The notes beneath the pieces were generated by a model. The model was not told where the DNA came from, ran no database searches, and saw nothing but the letters and a program-made list of their open reading frames with translations. A program made the translations under genes and the position numbers. This document shows, piece by piece, positions 22,067 to 32,168 of a DNA stretch of 32,168 nt (within the stretch, counting starts at the first letter, position 1; every line of letters starts with the position of its first letter). This DNA is from Actinomycetes bacterium (GTDB lineage: Bacteria; Actinomycetota; Actinomycetes; Nanopelagicales; Nanopelagicaceae), in the NCBI GenBank assembly GCA_025355805.1, contig JANXYY010000169.1:1-32168 (forward strand), written 5' to 3'.

Positions 22067-22767
22067 TGAGCGCTCCGATTGCACTTGCCATTGACGCCCC
22101 CGATTTAGCCACGGCGCTGGCATGGGCCAAAATCGTCGATGGACAAATTTCTACGTTGAAGATTGGGCTCGAGACCTTTTTACGAGACGGAATTGATGGC
22201 GTTCACGCAATTAGGGCAGCGGCTCCCTCATGCAAATTATTTCTCGATCTCAAATTGCACGATATTCCAAATACCGTCGCAGGGGCATGTCGATCGATCA
22301 GCGCTCTGATTCCTGAATACTTGACTGTCCATGCCTTGGGTGGCTCCGAAATGATCTTTCAAGCCGTTGAAACCTTGCCATCGACCAAAATAACTGCAGT
22401 CACCGTCCTTACCTCGATAGGCCAGTCGGATTTGGATCGACTCGAATTGGGGGCGATCGAGAAACTAGCCGCAGATTTGGCTCAGATGGCCGTTGCAGCG
22501 GGAGCCAATGCCTTGGTCTGCTCACCGCTTGAGGTCAAGAAGATTCGCACCCTTGTCGGACCTGAAATTACTTTAATCACGCCCGGGGTTCGATTAGCTG
22601 GAGGCAAGTTCGGGGACCAACACCGGGTGGCTACGCCAAAGCAGGCCTTAGCGGAGGGGGCGGATCTGCTCGTGATCGGACGACCAATTACCGATGGCTG
22701 GAAATCGGGGGGCGCGCCAGGATTGGCCTCCGCGCTCGGGAATGTACTTGACCACCTGCGAAGTTAG
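22063..22767 (+). CDS. pyrF: Orotidine 5'-phosphate decarboxylase
   Basis: IALAIDAPDLATALAWA, KIGLETF, LFLDLKLHDIPNTVAGA, ITPGVRL, LLVIGRPITDG. Confidence 0.95.
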   Translation: MMSAPIALAIDAPDLATALAWAKIVDGQISTLKIGLETFLRDGIDGVHAIRAAAPSCKLFLDLKLHDIPNTVAGACRSISALIPEYLTVHALGGSEMIFQAVETLPSTKITAVTVLTSIGQSDLDRLELGAIEKLAADLAQMAVAAGANALVCSPLEVKKIRTLVGPEITLITPGVRLAGGKFGDQHRVATPKQALAEGADLLVIGRPITDGWKSGGAPGLASALGNVLDHLRS

Positions 22768-22827
22768 TATCTAATGGCTAGAGAATTTCCAGCTGCCGGG
22801 TCGAACCAGAAATGATTGGAGAGTCGC

Positions 22828-23145
22828 ATGCCACTGCCTACGCTCACTCCAGAACAACGAACCGCCGCACTGGCAAAGGCGGCCGCCGCCCGAGCCGAAC
22901 GTGCCCAGGTGAAAGCTCGTCTCAAGCGCTCAACCGCATCCATTCTTGAAGTCATAAACGACGGAAAGAGCAACGATGCCATCGGGAAGATGAAAGTTAT
23001 TGCTCTACTTGAATCGATGCCCGGAGTTGGAAAGGTCAAGGCTGAAGCGTTGATGTCCCAGATCGGGATCGCAATGAGTCGGCGGATCCGAGGACTCGGC
23101 GCCAAGCAAATCGAAGCAATCAAGCGAGAATTCGGATTCCATTAG
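22828..23145 (+). CDS. mihF: Mycobacterial-type integration host factor MihF
   Basis: MPLPTLTPEQRTAALAKAAAARAERAQVKARLK, LESMPGVGKVKAEALMSQIGIAMSRRIRGLGAKQ; pyrF-mihF-gmk order typical of actinobacteria. Confidence 0.93.
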   Translation: MPLPTLTPEQRTAALAKAAAARAERAQVKARLKRSTASILEVINDGKSNDAIGKMKVIALLESMPGVGKVKAEALMSQIGIAMSRRIRGLGAKQIEAIKREFGFH

Positions 23146-23166
23146 GCCGTAGGCCATGATCTGCTT

Positions 23167-23727
23167 ATGACTCGTGGTCGCTTGCTCGTCCTTTCAGGAC
23201 CCAGCGGCGTCGGCAAGTCCACCGTCGTGAAACGCCTCCGCGAGGCCAATTCGCCGCTCTGGCTGAGCGTTTCCACGACGACTCGCGAACCTCGCGAGGG
23301 TGAGATCCATGGTCTGCACTACGAATTCGTCGACCCAGAGGCCTTTACCGCGATGGTGGAAGCCGGGCGATTCCTTGAATGGGCTGATTTCGCCGGTGCC
23401 CAATACGGAACGCCAGCACAACCAGTCCTCGACCAACTTGAGACCGGAAAATCTGTGCTCCTCGAAATAGATTTAGTCGGCGCCCGCCAAGTTCGCGCCA
23501 ACTATCCTGAAGCGCTTTTGGTCTTTCTGGCCCCGCCCAGTTGGGAAGAGTTGGAACGGAGATTGGTGCATCGAGGTACCGAAAGTCTGGCGGCCAGGCA
23601 AGAACGTCTGCGAGTGGCACGTGCCGAGCTGGCTGCTCAAGCCGAATTCGATCAAACACTCATAAACTCCTCTGTCGATGAAGTGGTCGATGCGCTGGTA
23701 TCCTTAGGCGCTGCATTACCCGGCTAA
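23167..23727 (+). CDS. gmk: Guanylate kinase
   Basis: [62 protein letters not shown]. Confidence 0.96.
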   Translation: MTRGRLLVLSGPSGVGKSTVVKRLREANSPLWLSVSTTTREPREGEIHGLHYEFVDPEAFTAMVEAGRFLEWADFAGAQYGTPAQPVLDQLETGKSVLLEIDLVGARQVRANYPEALLVFLAPPSWEELERRLVHRGTESLAARQERLRVARAELAAQAEFDQTLINSSVDEVVDALVSLGAALPG

Positions 23728-23771
23728 ATTGGGATCACCTCAGCCAGGGACCATCTCAGATTGGAATTATT

Positions 23772-24041
23772 GTGACGATCTCCGCCAGCGAGCTTGCTCA
23801 GGGCATCACTCATCCATCAATTGATGAGCTCTTGGAGAAAGTCGACTCCAAATACAGTCTGGTTCTTTACGCGGCAAAGCGGGCCCGTCAAATTAATGCC
23901 TATTACGCACAGTTGAGTGAAGGACTTCTCGAATACGTTGGGCCGCTAGTTGAAACGCACGTTCACGAGAAGCCGCTATCGATCGCTCTCCGGGAAATCA
24001 ACGCCAATTTGCTGACCATTGAGCCAATCGACCCAGCTTAG
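23772..24041 (+). CDS. rpoZ: DNA-directed RNA polymerase omega subunit
   Basis: GTG start; [32 protein letters not shown]; between gmk and coaBC. Confidence 0.93.
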   Translation: MTISASELAQGITHPSIDELLEKVDSKYSLVLYAAKRARQINAYYAQLSEGLLEYVGPLVETHVHEKPLSIALREINANLLTIEPIDPA

Positions 24042-24081
24042 CTGCATCCGGATGGCGCTGAGACTTCGGTCGTGAACAACC

Positions 24082-25284
24082 GTGTCTAGTTCAGCCTCGC
24101 TTGAGATCGTTGTCGGGGTGACCGGTGGGATTGCCGCCTACAAAGTATGCGAAGTTGTACGTTCCCTTCGTGAATTAGGACACGGCGTCACCGTGGTGCC
24201 AACGGCGAATTCGTTAAAATTTATCGGCACCGCTACGTGGGAAGCGCTCTCGGGGCGCAAAGTTCAGACCGAAATATTTGAATCAGTTGAGCAAGTGGCA
24301 CACGTTGCCATTGGCGCCCAAGCCGACTTGGTGATAATTGCTCCAGCCACAGCGAACTTCATGGCTCGCTTGGTTCACGGCGTCGCAGACGATCTCCTGA
24401 CGAGCACTTTGTTGGCTACATCAGCTCCGATAATTATTTTCCCCGCGATGCACACGTCAATGTGGAACCAACCTGCCACGATCCAAAATGTGGAGACGCT
24501 ACGCAGTCGTCAAGTGACCGTAATTACACCTTCAACCGGTCGCCTGACTGGCGAGGATTCTGGGATCGGCAGATTGCCAGATCTTGACGATATTTTAAGT
24601 AGCGCTCTTGCGTTGGTACATGAAAAGGATTTGATCGGTCGCCAGGTTCTAATTTCTGCCGGTGGCACGCGTGAGCCGCTTGATCCAGTCCGTTTTTTAG
24701 GAAATCGTTCATCGGGTCGACAAGGCTTTGCGCTTGCCTCTGCTGCCCGAGCTAGGGGAGCGGAAGTGACATTGGTCATCGGGCGGACCGATGTTGATCC
24801 TCCGGTTGGCGTCCGGGTAGTCCGGGTCGAGACGGCGTTGGAGATGAAGGCCGCAATTGATGCAAGCAAGTCTGATCAAGACGTAATCATCATGGCAGCC
24901 GCGGTCGCGGATTTTCGCCCGGCTCATGCCTCGGAAAAAAAGATCAAAAAAGGGCATGCGCTGGTGCATCTTGATTTGGTCGAGAACCCAGATATTTTGG
25001 CTTCACTTGTCACCGGTCGTCGTACTGGGCAAATCATTGTTGGATTCGCGGCCGAGACTGGCGACGAAAATGGTTCGGTGCGGGAGCATGGTCTGATCAA
25101 ATTGGCGTCGAAGGGTGTCGACCTGTTGGTAATAAACGACGTGTCAGGCGGCTTGGTATTTGGTAGCCTGAAAAATGGCGCGCTCATTGCCGCTGTAGAT
25201 GGCGAATTTATAGACATTCCCTATGGGTCCAAAGACACGTTGGCCCATGCAGTTCTTGATGCGATCGTAAAACGGATACCCTAA
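24082..25284 (+). CDS. coaBC: Bifunctional phosphopantothenoylcysteine decarboxylase / phosphopantothenate-cysteine ligase
   Basis: GTG start; [66 protein letters not shown]. Confidence 0.95.
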   Translation: MSSSASLEIVVGVTGGIAAYKVCEVVRSLRELGHGVTVVPTANSLKFIGTATWEALSGRKVQTEIFESVEQVAHVAIGAQADLVIIAPATANFMARLVHGVADDLLTSTLLATSAPIIIFPAMHTSMWNQPATIQNVETLRSRQVTVITPSTGRLTGEDSGIGRLPDLDDILSSALALVHEKDLIGRQVLISAGGTREPLDPVRFLGNRSSGRQGFALASAARARGAEVTLVIGRTDVDPPVGVRVVRVETALEMKAAIDASKSDQDVIIMAAAVADFRPAHASEKKIKKGHALVHLDLVENPDILASLVTGRRTGQIIVGFAAETGDENGSVREHGLIKLASKGVDLLVINDVSGGLVFGSLKNGALIAAVDGEFIDIPYGSKDTLAHAVLDAIVKRIP

Positions 25285-25288
25285 CGTC

Positions 25289-26476
25289 GTGCGAAACAGC
25301 CTATTTACTTCCGAGTCCGTAACTGAAGGACACCCAGACAAGATTGCCGATCAGATCTCAGATGCGATCTTGGACAGTCTTCTTAAACAAGATCGGCATA
25401 GCCGAGTCGCCGTTGAAACACTCATAACCACAGGCCAAGTGCATGTGGCTGGTGAGGTGACGACCGATGGGTACGCCGAAATTGCCGATTTGGTTCGCGA
25501 GACTGTTTTGCGAATTGGCTACGATTCATCGGATAAAGGCTTCGATGGAAAATCGTGCGGTGTAAGTATCTCGATCGGAAAGCAATCGAGCGACATTGCT
25601 CAGGGCGTTGATGACGCGATCGAGAACCGAGTGGACGACTCGCTTGACCCACTTGACCTCCAAGGCGCCGGCGACCAAGGCCTGATGTTTGGATATGCCT
25701 GCACCGACACGCCAGAATTAATGCCGCTTCCGATTGCCCTAGCCCACCGTCTGGCCAAGCGGTTAGCCGACGTGCGACATGAAGGCTTAATGCCCTATTT
25801 ACGTCCAGATGGAAAAACACAGGTGACGATCGAATATAGCGGCGATCGCCCCATCCGAATCGACACCGTGGTTGTATCCAGTCAACACTCTGCGGAAGTT
25901 GATCTTGAATCAACGCTTGTTCCCGAGATAAAGAAATTTGTAGTCGATCCAATTCTTGCCGAACTTGACATCGATCATGAAGGTTTCAAACTTCTAGTTA
26001 ATCCGACCGGTCGCTTTGTTATCGGCGGCCCGATGGGCGATGCGGGTCTTACTGGTAGGAAAATTATTGTTGACACCTACGGCGGCATGGCTCGTCACGG
26101 TGGTGGCGCTTTCAGTGGCAAGGATCCTTCCAAAGTCGATCGATCGGCGTCTTATGCGATGCGTTGGGTGGCGAAAAACGTGGTGGCGGCTGGGCTTGCC
26201 ACGCGTTGCGAAGTCCAAGTTGCGTACGCCATCGGTCGATCACACCCGGTGGGGCTCTTCGTTGAAACTTTCGGCACTGAAACGATCCCGGTTCATGAAA
26301 TTCAAGACGCCGTATGGGCGACTTTTGACCTGCGTCCGGCCGCCATCATTCGCGATCTAGATTTGCTCCGCCCGATTTACTCGCTTACGAGCGCGTACGG
26401 GCACTTCGGCCGAGAACTGCCTGAGTTCACTTGGGAGCGAACCGACCGTGTGGAGAAATTGAAGTCAGCCCTCTAG
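25289..26476 (+). CDS. metK: S-adenosylmethionine synthase
   Basis: GTG start; [96 protein letters not shown]. Confidence 0.97.
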   Translation: MRNSLFTSESVTEGHPDKIADQISDAILDSLLKQDRHSRVAVETLITTGQVHVAGEVTTDGYAEIADLVRETVLRIGYDSSDKGFDGKSCGVSISIGKQSSDIAQGVDDAIENRVDDSLDPLDLQGAGDQGLMFGYACTDTPELMPLPIALAHRLAKRLADVRHEGLMPYLRPDGKTQVTIEYSGDRPIRIDTVVVSSQHSAEVDLESTLVPEIKKFVVDPILAELDIDHEGFKLLVNPTGRFVIGGPMGDAGLTGRKIIVDTYGGMARHGGGAFSGKDPSKVDRSASYAMRWVAKNVVAAGLATRCEVQVAYAIGRSHPVGLFVETFGTETIPVHEIQDAVWATFDLRPAAIIRDLDLLRPIYSLTSAYGHFGRELPEFTWERTDRVEKLKSAL

Positions 26477-26524
26477 ACAGGTCGATAACTCGCCTCTCGT
26501 GATGAGGGTGATTCAAGGCAGAAT

Positions 26525-28483
26525 GTGGACATGACCGATCAGGCGCCGCTCAAACTGATTCGGCAAAGTCCCCGCCGTCCTGCAGTTAAGACTGTTGCAG
26601 GTGAATTGCCGATCGCTCGCGTTTGCGTGGACACGGGACTTGCACATTTGGATCGTCTGTTTGACTACTTGGTCGATGAAGATCAGAGCATTAGCGCCCA
26701 ACCCGGAGTTCGAGTTCGAGTCCCGTTTGCAGGTCGAACCTTCAATGGATTCATCCTCGAACGAGTCAGCGAATCTGAGCACGCCAAAGCCTTCATCTCT
26801 CGAGTGATCTCCCCAGAAATTATCCTCAGCCCTGAAATTGCCCATACAGCGAGATTGGTCGCCGACAGATACGCGGGATCCTTGGCAGATGTTCTGCGCA
26901 GCGCCATTCCACCACGCCACGCACAGACTGAATCGAAGATCTCTCCTGAGCCGACGGCGCAAGATCTTCTTAATCCGAGCGTCAACGCCTCTTGGTTGAA
27001 CTTTCCTGATTTTCCCAAATTCATGGGCGCCCTCGCTAAGGGAACAACGCCTCGGATGATCTGGTCAGCCCTACCTGGGGTAGATCCCATGGCGCAGATT
27101 GTGGAACTCAGTACCCAAGTCTTAACTGCCGGCTTAGGCGTTTTAATTCTGCTTCCAGACCAATCCAGTGTTAAAAGGTTAAACGAGACCTTCCTTGAAT
27201 TGAAGACCAATACCGTGCCAACCGTATTGACCGCTGAAGATGGCCCCAGTAAACGTTATGCGCATTTTTTAGCGATCGCTCGTGGCAAATCGAAACTCTG
27301 CATAGGCACGCGTAGCGCGGTCTTCGCGCCGGTCAAAAACCTCGGCCTGATAGTCGTTTGGGATGATGTTGATGACTCTTTTGAAGAGCCGCACGCCCCT
27401 GGGTGGCATGCACGTGAGGTGGCGATACTTCGATCACACGACCAGCGCGTTGCCCTTGCGATCGGTGGTTGGTCAGTTTCTGTTGAGAGCGCCCTGCTCG
27501 TAAAATCCGATTGGGCCAAACCTGTCTTGCCTAGGAAAGAAATAGTTCGGAGCTCGGCCCCACGAATCATCACAATCGGGGATAGCGCAACTTACTCTCG
27601 ACTTCCTTCCAACGCGTGGAAAAGTATTCGCGATTCTTTGCACGTGGGACCGGTTTTAGTCTTAGTCCCTCGACGCGGACATACACCTGCGCTCCGATGT
27701 TCAGGTTGTCGAAATGCGGCCAGGTGCGAGTGTGGTGGCCGTTTGGAATTGTTTTCGACCCACGGAGTCGCGAGTTGTAATTGGTGTGGACGAGCTTTTC
27801 CAAACTGGGTCTGCCCATGGTGTCAGGAAACCCGTTTTCGGGCCTCGATTATTGGAAACGAACGAACAGCGAACGAAATCGGAAGAGCATTTCCAGGCGT
27901 CGCTGTTCGAACTTCGACTGGTGAGACTCGAATAGATCAGGTTGGCCCTCAACCGGCGATCATCGTCTCGACACCCGGTGTAGAGCCTTGGTGCAAGGGT
28001 GGTTACGCCGGGGGAGTAATTCTCGACGGTTGGGCATTTTTTGATAGACCAGTTTTGCGCGCAGCCGAGGAGGCAGCAACCCGTTGGTTTCAAGTGGCTG
28101 CACTATTGCGTCCAGGTGCGCCATTATTTTTGGGTACTGAAAATTCTCACCCACTCGCTCAGGCGATTGGCAGGTGGGACGCGTTGGGTCTTAGCGAACG
28201 TGAACTTGCCGAACGAGAACAACTCGCCTTGCCGCCAACTTCTCGGATTGCGGTCCTTCAAGGTGATCTAGCGAGTTTGAAAGGCGTGCTCAACGAATTC
28301 CAATTTGAGGGGGTTCAAATTTCTGGTCCGCGGTTGATTGATGAGGGACGAGGGGAAATCATCATCCGAGTTCCAAAGAGTTCGTCAGCCGCACTTTCGA
28401 GTGCCCTGCGGGCGGTAATTGTTGCCTCCAGTGCTTCAAAGTCACTGTCGCTCAGGATCAGGGTCGATCCGGTTACCCTCTAA
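26525..28483 (+). CDS. priA: PriA-like primosomal protein N', apparently helicase-degenerate
   Basis: N-terminal DNA-binding-like domain (HLDRLFDYLV...GVRVRVPFAGRTFNGFILERV), GTRSAVFAPVKNLGLIVVWDD, paired Zn cysteines RCSGCRNAARCECGGRL...CNWCGRAF..WVCPWC, but no recognisable Walker A. Confidence 0.88.
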   Translation: MDMTDQAPLKLIRQSPRRPAVKTVAGELPIARVCVDTGLAHLDRLFDYLVDEDQSISAQPGVRVRVPFAGRTFNGFILERVSESEHAKAFISRVISPEIILSPEIAHTARLVADRYAGSLADVLRSAIPPRHAQTESKISPEPTAQDLLNPSVNASWLNFPDFPKFMGALAKGTTPRMIWSALPGVDPMAQIVELSTQVLTAGLGVLILLPDQSSVKRLNETFLELKTNTVPTVLTAEDGPSKRYAHFLAIARGKSKLCIGTRSAVFAPVKNLGLIVVWDDVDDSFEEPHAPGWHAREVAILRSHDQRVALAIGGWSVSVESALLVKSDWAKPVLPRKEIVRSSAPRIITIGDSATYSRLPSNAWKSIRDSLHVGPVLVLVPRRGHTPALRCSGCRNAARCECGGRLELFSTHGVASCNWCGRAFPNWVCPWCQETRFRASIIGNERTANEIGRAFPGVAVRTSTGETRIDQVGPQPAIIVSTPGVEPWCKGGYAGGVILDGWAFFDRPVLRAAEEAATRWFQVAALLRPGAPLFLGTENSHPLAQAIGRWDALGLSERELAEREQLALPPTSRIAVLQGDLASLKGVLNEFQFEGVQISGPRLIDEGRGEIIIRVPKSSSAALSSALRAVIVASSASKSLSLRIRVDPVTL

Positions 28484-28493
28484 GATTTGGCAG

Positions 28494-29054
28494 GTGGCTA
28501 TCCAACCGATCCGACTCTTCGGTGACCCCGTTCTCACGACTCAAACGGCGTTGGTCGTCGATTTTGATAAAGAGTTGCGAACCCTAGTTCAGGATCTGAC
28601 CGAAACCATGCTCGAAGCTCCTGGGGCAGGACTGGCCGCGCCGCAGATTGGGGTGCCAATGCGGGTCTTTGTCTGGGATGTCGACGATGAACTCGGACAT
28701 TTGATAAATCCAACTCTCGATCTCTCCGATGAGGATCAAGAAGGTGATGAAGGTTGCCTATCATTTCCTGGTCTGGCCTTTAACACCAAACGAGCATTGA
28801 GCGTCGTTGCCAAAGGCTTCAATATGTTTGGCGATCCCGTCGTGATTACTGGGACGGAGCTTTTGGCCCGGGCAATCCAGCATGAGACTGATCACCTAGA
28901 TGGAATCCTCTTCATTGATCGTCTTGATGCCGCCTTACGCAAAGAGGCGATGAAAGAGATTCGGTCAGCAGAGTGGTTCGGCCAGTTGATAGCCGAAGGC
29001 GTTGATCTGAAGATCAGACTTTCACCGCACTCAACTCTTGGCTTGGGGCTGTAG
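28494..29054 (+). CDS. def: Peptide deformylase
   Basis: PIRLFGDPVL, GAGLAAPQIGV, EGCLSFPG, QHETDHLDGILFIDRL. Start moved from 28419 to GTG 28494. Confidence 0.93.
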   Translation: MAIQPIRLFGDPVLTTQTALVVDFDKELRTLVQDLTETMLEAPGAGLAAPQIGVPMRVFVWDVDDELGHLINPTLDLSDEDQEGDEGCLSFPGLAFNTKRALSVVAKGFNMFGDPVVITGTELLARAIQHETDHLDGILFIDRLDAALRKEAMKEIRSAEWFGQLIAEGVDLKIRLSPHSTLGLGL

Positions 29055-29057
29055 CAC

Positions 29058-29996
29058 TTGCGGATAATTTTTGCGGGGACGCCGAAGATTGCGATACCTT
29101 CGCTAACTGCGCTAATCCAGTCAGAGCATGAAGTCATTGCTGTGCTCACCAGGCCTGATGCTCGGGTTGGACGAGGGCTTATCGCCACACCTTCAGCGGT
29201 TGCAGTGGTCGCCAGTGAAAATAATATTCCGATCCTCAAGTATGCGCATTTACGCGATAAGAATTTCCAACAAGAACTTGAAATACTTAACCCGGATGCT
29301 ATTGCAGTGGTTGCGTTTGGTGCGCTGGTTCCAACCGAGTTATTGACGCAACCCAAATTTGGCTGGATTAATCTCCATTTTTCGCTATTGCCTTCCTGGC
29401 GTGGGGCCGCACCCGTGCCATATTCAATCCGATTTGGCGATGAAATAACCGGCGCGACAACCTTTCAAATTGACGAAGGTTTGGACACCGGACCGATATA
29501 TGGCGTACTTACCGAACCAATCAAGGCGGATGACACAACTGGAACACTGTTAACTCGATTATCCATTTCGGGTGCACCGTTGCTCATCCAAACGCTGTCT
29601 GGGATTGCTCGAGGCAAATTAGTGGCGAGACCTCAAATCACTGAAGGCGTATCTTTTGCCCCAAAACTTTCGCTGGCTGAGGGAGAAATTGACTGGGAGC
29701 AACCGGCCCTCGTGATCGGGCGCAAGATCAGAGCTTTCTCACCTGAGCCTGGGGCTTGGACGACTTTAAACGGTGTCCGAATCCGGCTCGGTCCGATATC
29801 CATCCTTGAGTCAAATCTTGAAGGAACACCCGGCGAATTGATCGTGACGAAGAATGAAGTCTTCGTTACAACAGGGAGCACTTCAATCAAGCTTGACACG
29901 GTCCAAGCGCCGGGGAAACGGGAAATGCCTGCAGCGGATTGGACCCGTGGAATTCGGGTCGGCTCTGGTGCCGTGTTCACTATGAGTAATCCGTGA
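29058..29996 (+). CDS. fmt: Methionyl-tRNA formyltransferase
   Basis: TTG start; MRIIFAGTPKIAIPSLTALI, VLTRPDARVGRG, GWINLHFSLLPSWRGAAPVPYSIRFGDEITGATTFQIDEGLDTGPI. Confidence 0.96.
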   Translation: MRIIFAGTPKIAIPSLTALIQSEHEVIAVLTRPDARVGRGLIATPSAVAVVASENNIPILKYAHLRDKNFQQELEILNPDAIAVVAFGALVPTELLTQPKFGWINLHFSLLPSWRGAAPVPYSIRFGDEITGATTFQIDEGLDTGPIYGVLTEPIKADDTTGTLLTRLSISGAPLLIQTLSGIARGKLVARPQITEGVSFAPKLSLAEGEIDWEQPALVIGRKIRAFSPEPGAWTTLNGVRIRLGPISILESNLEGTPGELIVTKNEVFVTTGSTSIKLDTVQAPGKREMPAADWTRGIRVGSGAVFTMSNP

Positions 29997-31345
29997 ATCA
30001 ATTCAGGAAAGTGCGCGCTGACCCGGCGCGACTGACGGCTTTTGAATTAATGCGCGCCGTCTGGGGGGATGCAGCATATGCAAACATTGCGATGCCTCAC
30101 CTGATCGCGGCACATGATCTGAATCCGCGAGATGCTGGCTTTGCCCTTGAACTTGGCTATGGAACCCTTCGGATGCAAGGGCAGTATGACGCTATTTTGA
30201 GCACGCTGGTGAATCGCCCTTTGGCCAAAATTGATCCACCGCTTTTAGATATCTTGCGCCTTGGTGCGCACCAAATTCTGCACATGCGGGTTCCAGATCA
30301 TGCGGCATTAAATTCGACGGTAGATCTCGCCCATTATTGTGTCGGTCCAGCGAGTGCGACTTTGGTTAATGCAGTACTTCGAAAGGTCGCCCAAAAATCT
30401 GTCGAAGAGTGGATTGAACAGCTCACACCTATCGCTACAACTCCGTTAGTCAATCGACTAGCTATCGAGTTCTCGCATCCGACTTGGATTATCTGTGCTT
30501 ACCAAGAACTAATCCGGGATGAGCAAGAATTACGCGAATTACTTGCGGCCAACAATCGCCCAGCCTCGGTAACTTTGGTCGCTAGACCAGGTCGTTGCAC
30601 GGTGGATGAATTAATCGATGAAGGTGCTCAACCTGGCCACTACTCGCCTTACGCAGCAACTTGGCAGGGTGATCCGGCGCTGCTAGCACAAGTTCGTTCT
30701 GGCAACGCGGCAGTGCAAGACGAGGGTTCGCAATTAGTTGCCCTCGCTCTTGCTAACTTTCACGAAATCAAACCTGAAGAACTATGGCTTGATCTCTGCT
30801 CTGGTCCCGGCGGGAAAGCGGGATTGCTGGGAGCGCTAGCGAGAATCGCCGATGCCAAATTGCTCGCTAATGAAGTAAGTGAACACCGAGCCAAATTGGT
30901 GCGCAACACCGTCGATTCCGAGGTTCAAGTTCTGGTAAGCGATGGACTTAATCCGAGTTGGAGACCTGGGTCGTTTGACCGGGTTCTAGCCGACGTCCCC
31001 TGCACAGGTCTTGGCGCACTTCGAAGACGACCTGAAGCGAGGTGGCGAAAAAAACCTCGCGACATCGCTGGGCTTCGACCTCTTCAGTTAGGACTTTTCG
31101 AAGCCGGCTATGCCGCTTTAATCCCAGGCGGAGTCTTGGCATACGTTACGTGTTCGCCGCACTTGGCCGAGACTGAGTTGCTCCTTGCGGATTTGCTCGC
31201 CCGTACAGGCGGCAATCTTTTAGATGCCCGGCCTCTCTTCGTTGGTGTCCCAGAATTGGGCGATGGTCCGACGGTTCAACTTTGGCCTCATATTCACGAC
31301 ACTGATGCGATGTTCTTCGCGCTAATTCAAAGACCACTCCGCTAG
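29993..31345 (+). CDS. rsmB: 16S rRNA (cytosine-5-)-methyltransferase RsmB/Sun
   Basis: NusB-like N-terminal domain; [68 protein letters not shown]. Confidence 0.94.
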   Translation: MNQFRKVRADPARLTAFELMRAVWGDAAYANIAMPHLIAAHDLNPRDAGFALELGYGTLRMQGQYDAILSTLVNRPLAKIDPPLLDILRLGAHQILHMRVPDHAALNSTVDLAHYCVGPASATLVNAVLRKVAQKSVEEWIEQLTPIATTPLVNRLAIEFSHPTWIICAYQELIRDEQELRELLAANNRPASVTLVARPGRCTVDELIDEGAQPGHYSPYAATWQGDPALLAQVRSGNAAVQDEGSQLVALALANFHEIKPEELWLDLCSGPGGKAGLLGALARIADAKLLANEVSEHRAKLVRNTVDSEVQVLVSDGLNPSWRPGSFDRVLADVPCTGLGALRRRPEARWRKKPRDIAGLRPLQLGLFEAGYAALIPGGVLAYVTCSPHLAETELLLADLLARTGGNLLDARPLFVGVPELGDGPTVQLWPHIHDTDAMFFALIQRPLR

Positions 31346-31355
31346 GTTTGCTTTC

Positions 31356-32021
31356 ATGGCAATTCAGATCGCCCCGAGCATCCTCAATGCCGATCTAGCC
31401 AATTTAGCGGCCGAAATTCGCCGCATTCCAAGTGCGGATTGGGTGCATATCGATGTCATGGATGGACATTTTGTTCCTAACCTGAGCCTTGGTCTGCCTG
31501 TCGTCGAATCCTTAGCAAAGAGCATCGCACTGCCGATGGATTGTCATCTTATGATCGAAGATCCGGACAGGTGGGCACCCGGATATATTGATGCGGGCGC
31601 CAAGAGTGTCACTTTTCACATCGAAGCTGCCTCGAAACCAGGCCAGATTGCCAAAGATGTCAGGGCTGCGGGAGGCCGTGTTGGGATGGCATTCAAGCCA
31701 GGAACGCCCCTTACTCCGTATCTAGATCTGATTCCACTGATGGACATGATTTTGATAATGACGGTGGAGCCAGGATTTGGTGGTCAGCCTTTCTTAGTCC
31801 ATTCTTTGATCAAAGTTGAGGAGGCTAGGCGTGAAATTGCTCGTCATGGCGGACAGATTTGGCTCCAAGTTGATGGTGGGGTCACCCTTAATACGATTGA
31901 ACGATGTGCACGCGCAGGCGCCGATGTATTTGTTGCCGGTTCTGCCGTGTATGGCGCAGAAGAGCCTAACCGGATGGTCGCTGAACTTCGCGCCAAAGCA
32001 ACCGATTCGTTCGGGTCCTAA
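31356..32021 (+). CDS. rpe: Ribulose-phosphate 3-epimerase
   Basis: [70 protein letters not shown]. Confidence 0.96.
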   Translation: MAIQIAPSILNADLANLAAEIRRIPSADWVHIDVMDGHFVPNLSLGLPVVESLAKSIALPMDCHLMIEDPDRWAPGYIDAGAKSVTFHIEAASKPGQIAKDVRAAGGRVGMAFKPGTPLTPYLDLIPLMDMILIMTVEPGFGGQPFLVHSLIKVEEARREIARHGGQIWLQVDGGVTLNTIERCARAGADVFVAGSAVYGAEEPNRMVAELRAKATDSFGS

Positions 32022-32168
32022 ATGTCTCTAATGCACTGGCTCTTCGCCGCTGAGATTCATTTCGGAAGTAAAGCCATTCTCTGGCGCGAGGTCATTGGAA
32101 ACCTATTTGGCTTAGCCAGCGCCGTTCTTGGAATGCGCCGGCGAGTAGGGACGTGGCCGATCGGCATT
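32022..32168 (+). CDS. PnuC-family transporter (N-terminus only, truncated by window edge)
   Basis: Not in ORF track (no stop in window). Frame +32022 reads MSLMHWLFAAEIHFGSKAILWREVIGNLFGLASAVLGMRRRVGTWPIGI; the E-x-x-G-x-x-x-G...V.TWPIGI pattern is PnuC-like. ATG directly abuts the rpe stop. Confidence 0.65.
   Translation, partial: MSLMHWLFAAEIHFGSKAILWREVIGNLFGLASAVLGMRRRVGTWPIGI

Noticed and set aside
24440-24472. CoaBC motif PAMHTSMW instead of the PAMN..M form
   Set aside because: As far as I recall the His variant is normal in actinobacterial CoaBC, so not unusual.

Overview
The window is a dense, almost entirely forward-strand block of core actinobacterial genes. I read it as Actinomycetota from gene content and order; the species is not identifiable by eye. 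The order is: degenerate GNAT acetyltransferase fragment (minus strand, left edge) | rarA - DUF948 - DUF6167-like - alaS - ruvX - mltG - aroE - prepilin peptidase - aroC - aroK - aroB - aroQ - efp - nusB | bldD-like regulator (minus strand) | pyrR - pyrB - pyrC - carA - carB - pyrK - pyrD - pyrF - mihF - gmk - rpoZ - coaBC - metK - priA-like - def - fmt - rsmB - rpe - pnuC-like (truncated at the right edge). I saw no CRISPR array, tRNA, rRNA, mobile element or phage gene, and I do not see a novel multi-gene system. The most interesting points are: (1) the bldD/pyrR divergent intergenic region, which holds a strong TTGGCA-N6-TGCCAA palindrome/hairpin and a PyrR-binding-loop-like hairpin abutting the pyrR Shine-Dalgarno; (2) a BldD homologue that keeps the RxD-X8-RxxD c-di-GMP signature; (3) a GNAT pseudogene whose two out-of-frame halves meet at a sequence readable in both frames, suggesting a repeat-mediated deletion; (4) a PriA with no recognisable Walker A motif; (5) a PnuC-family transporter overlapping-close after rpe, possibly RibM/PnuX-like. 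Several ORF-track starts look over-extended and are corrected below.
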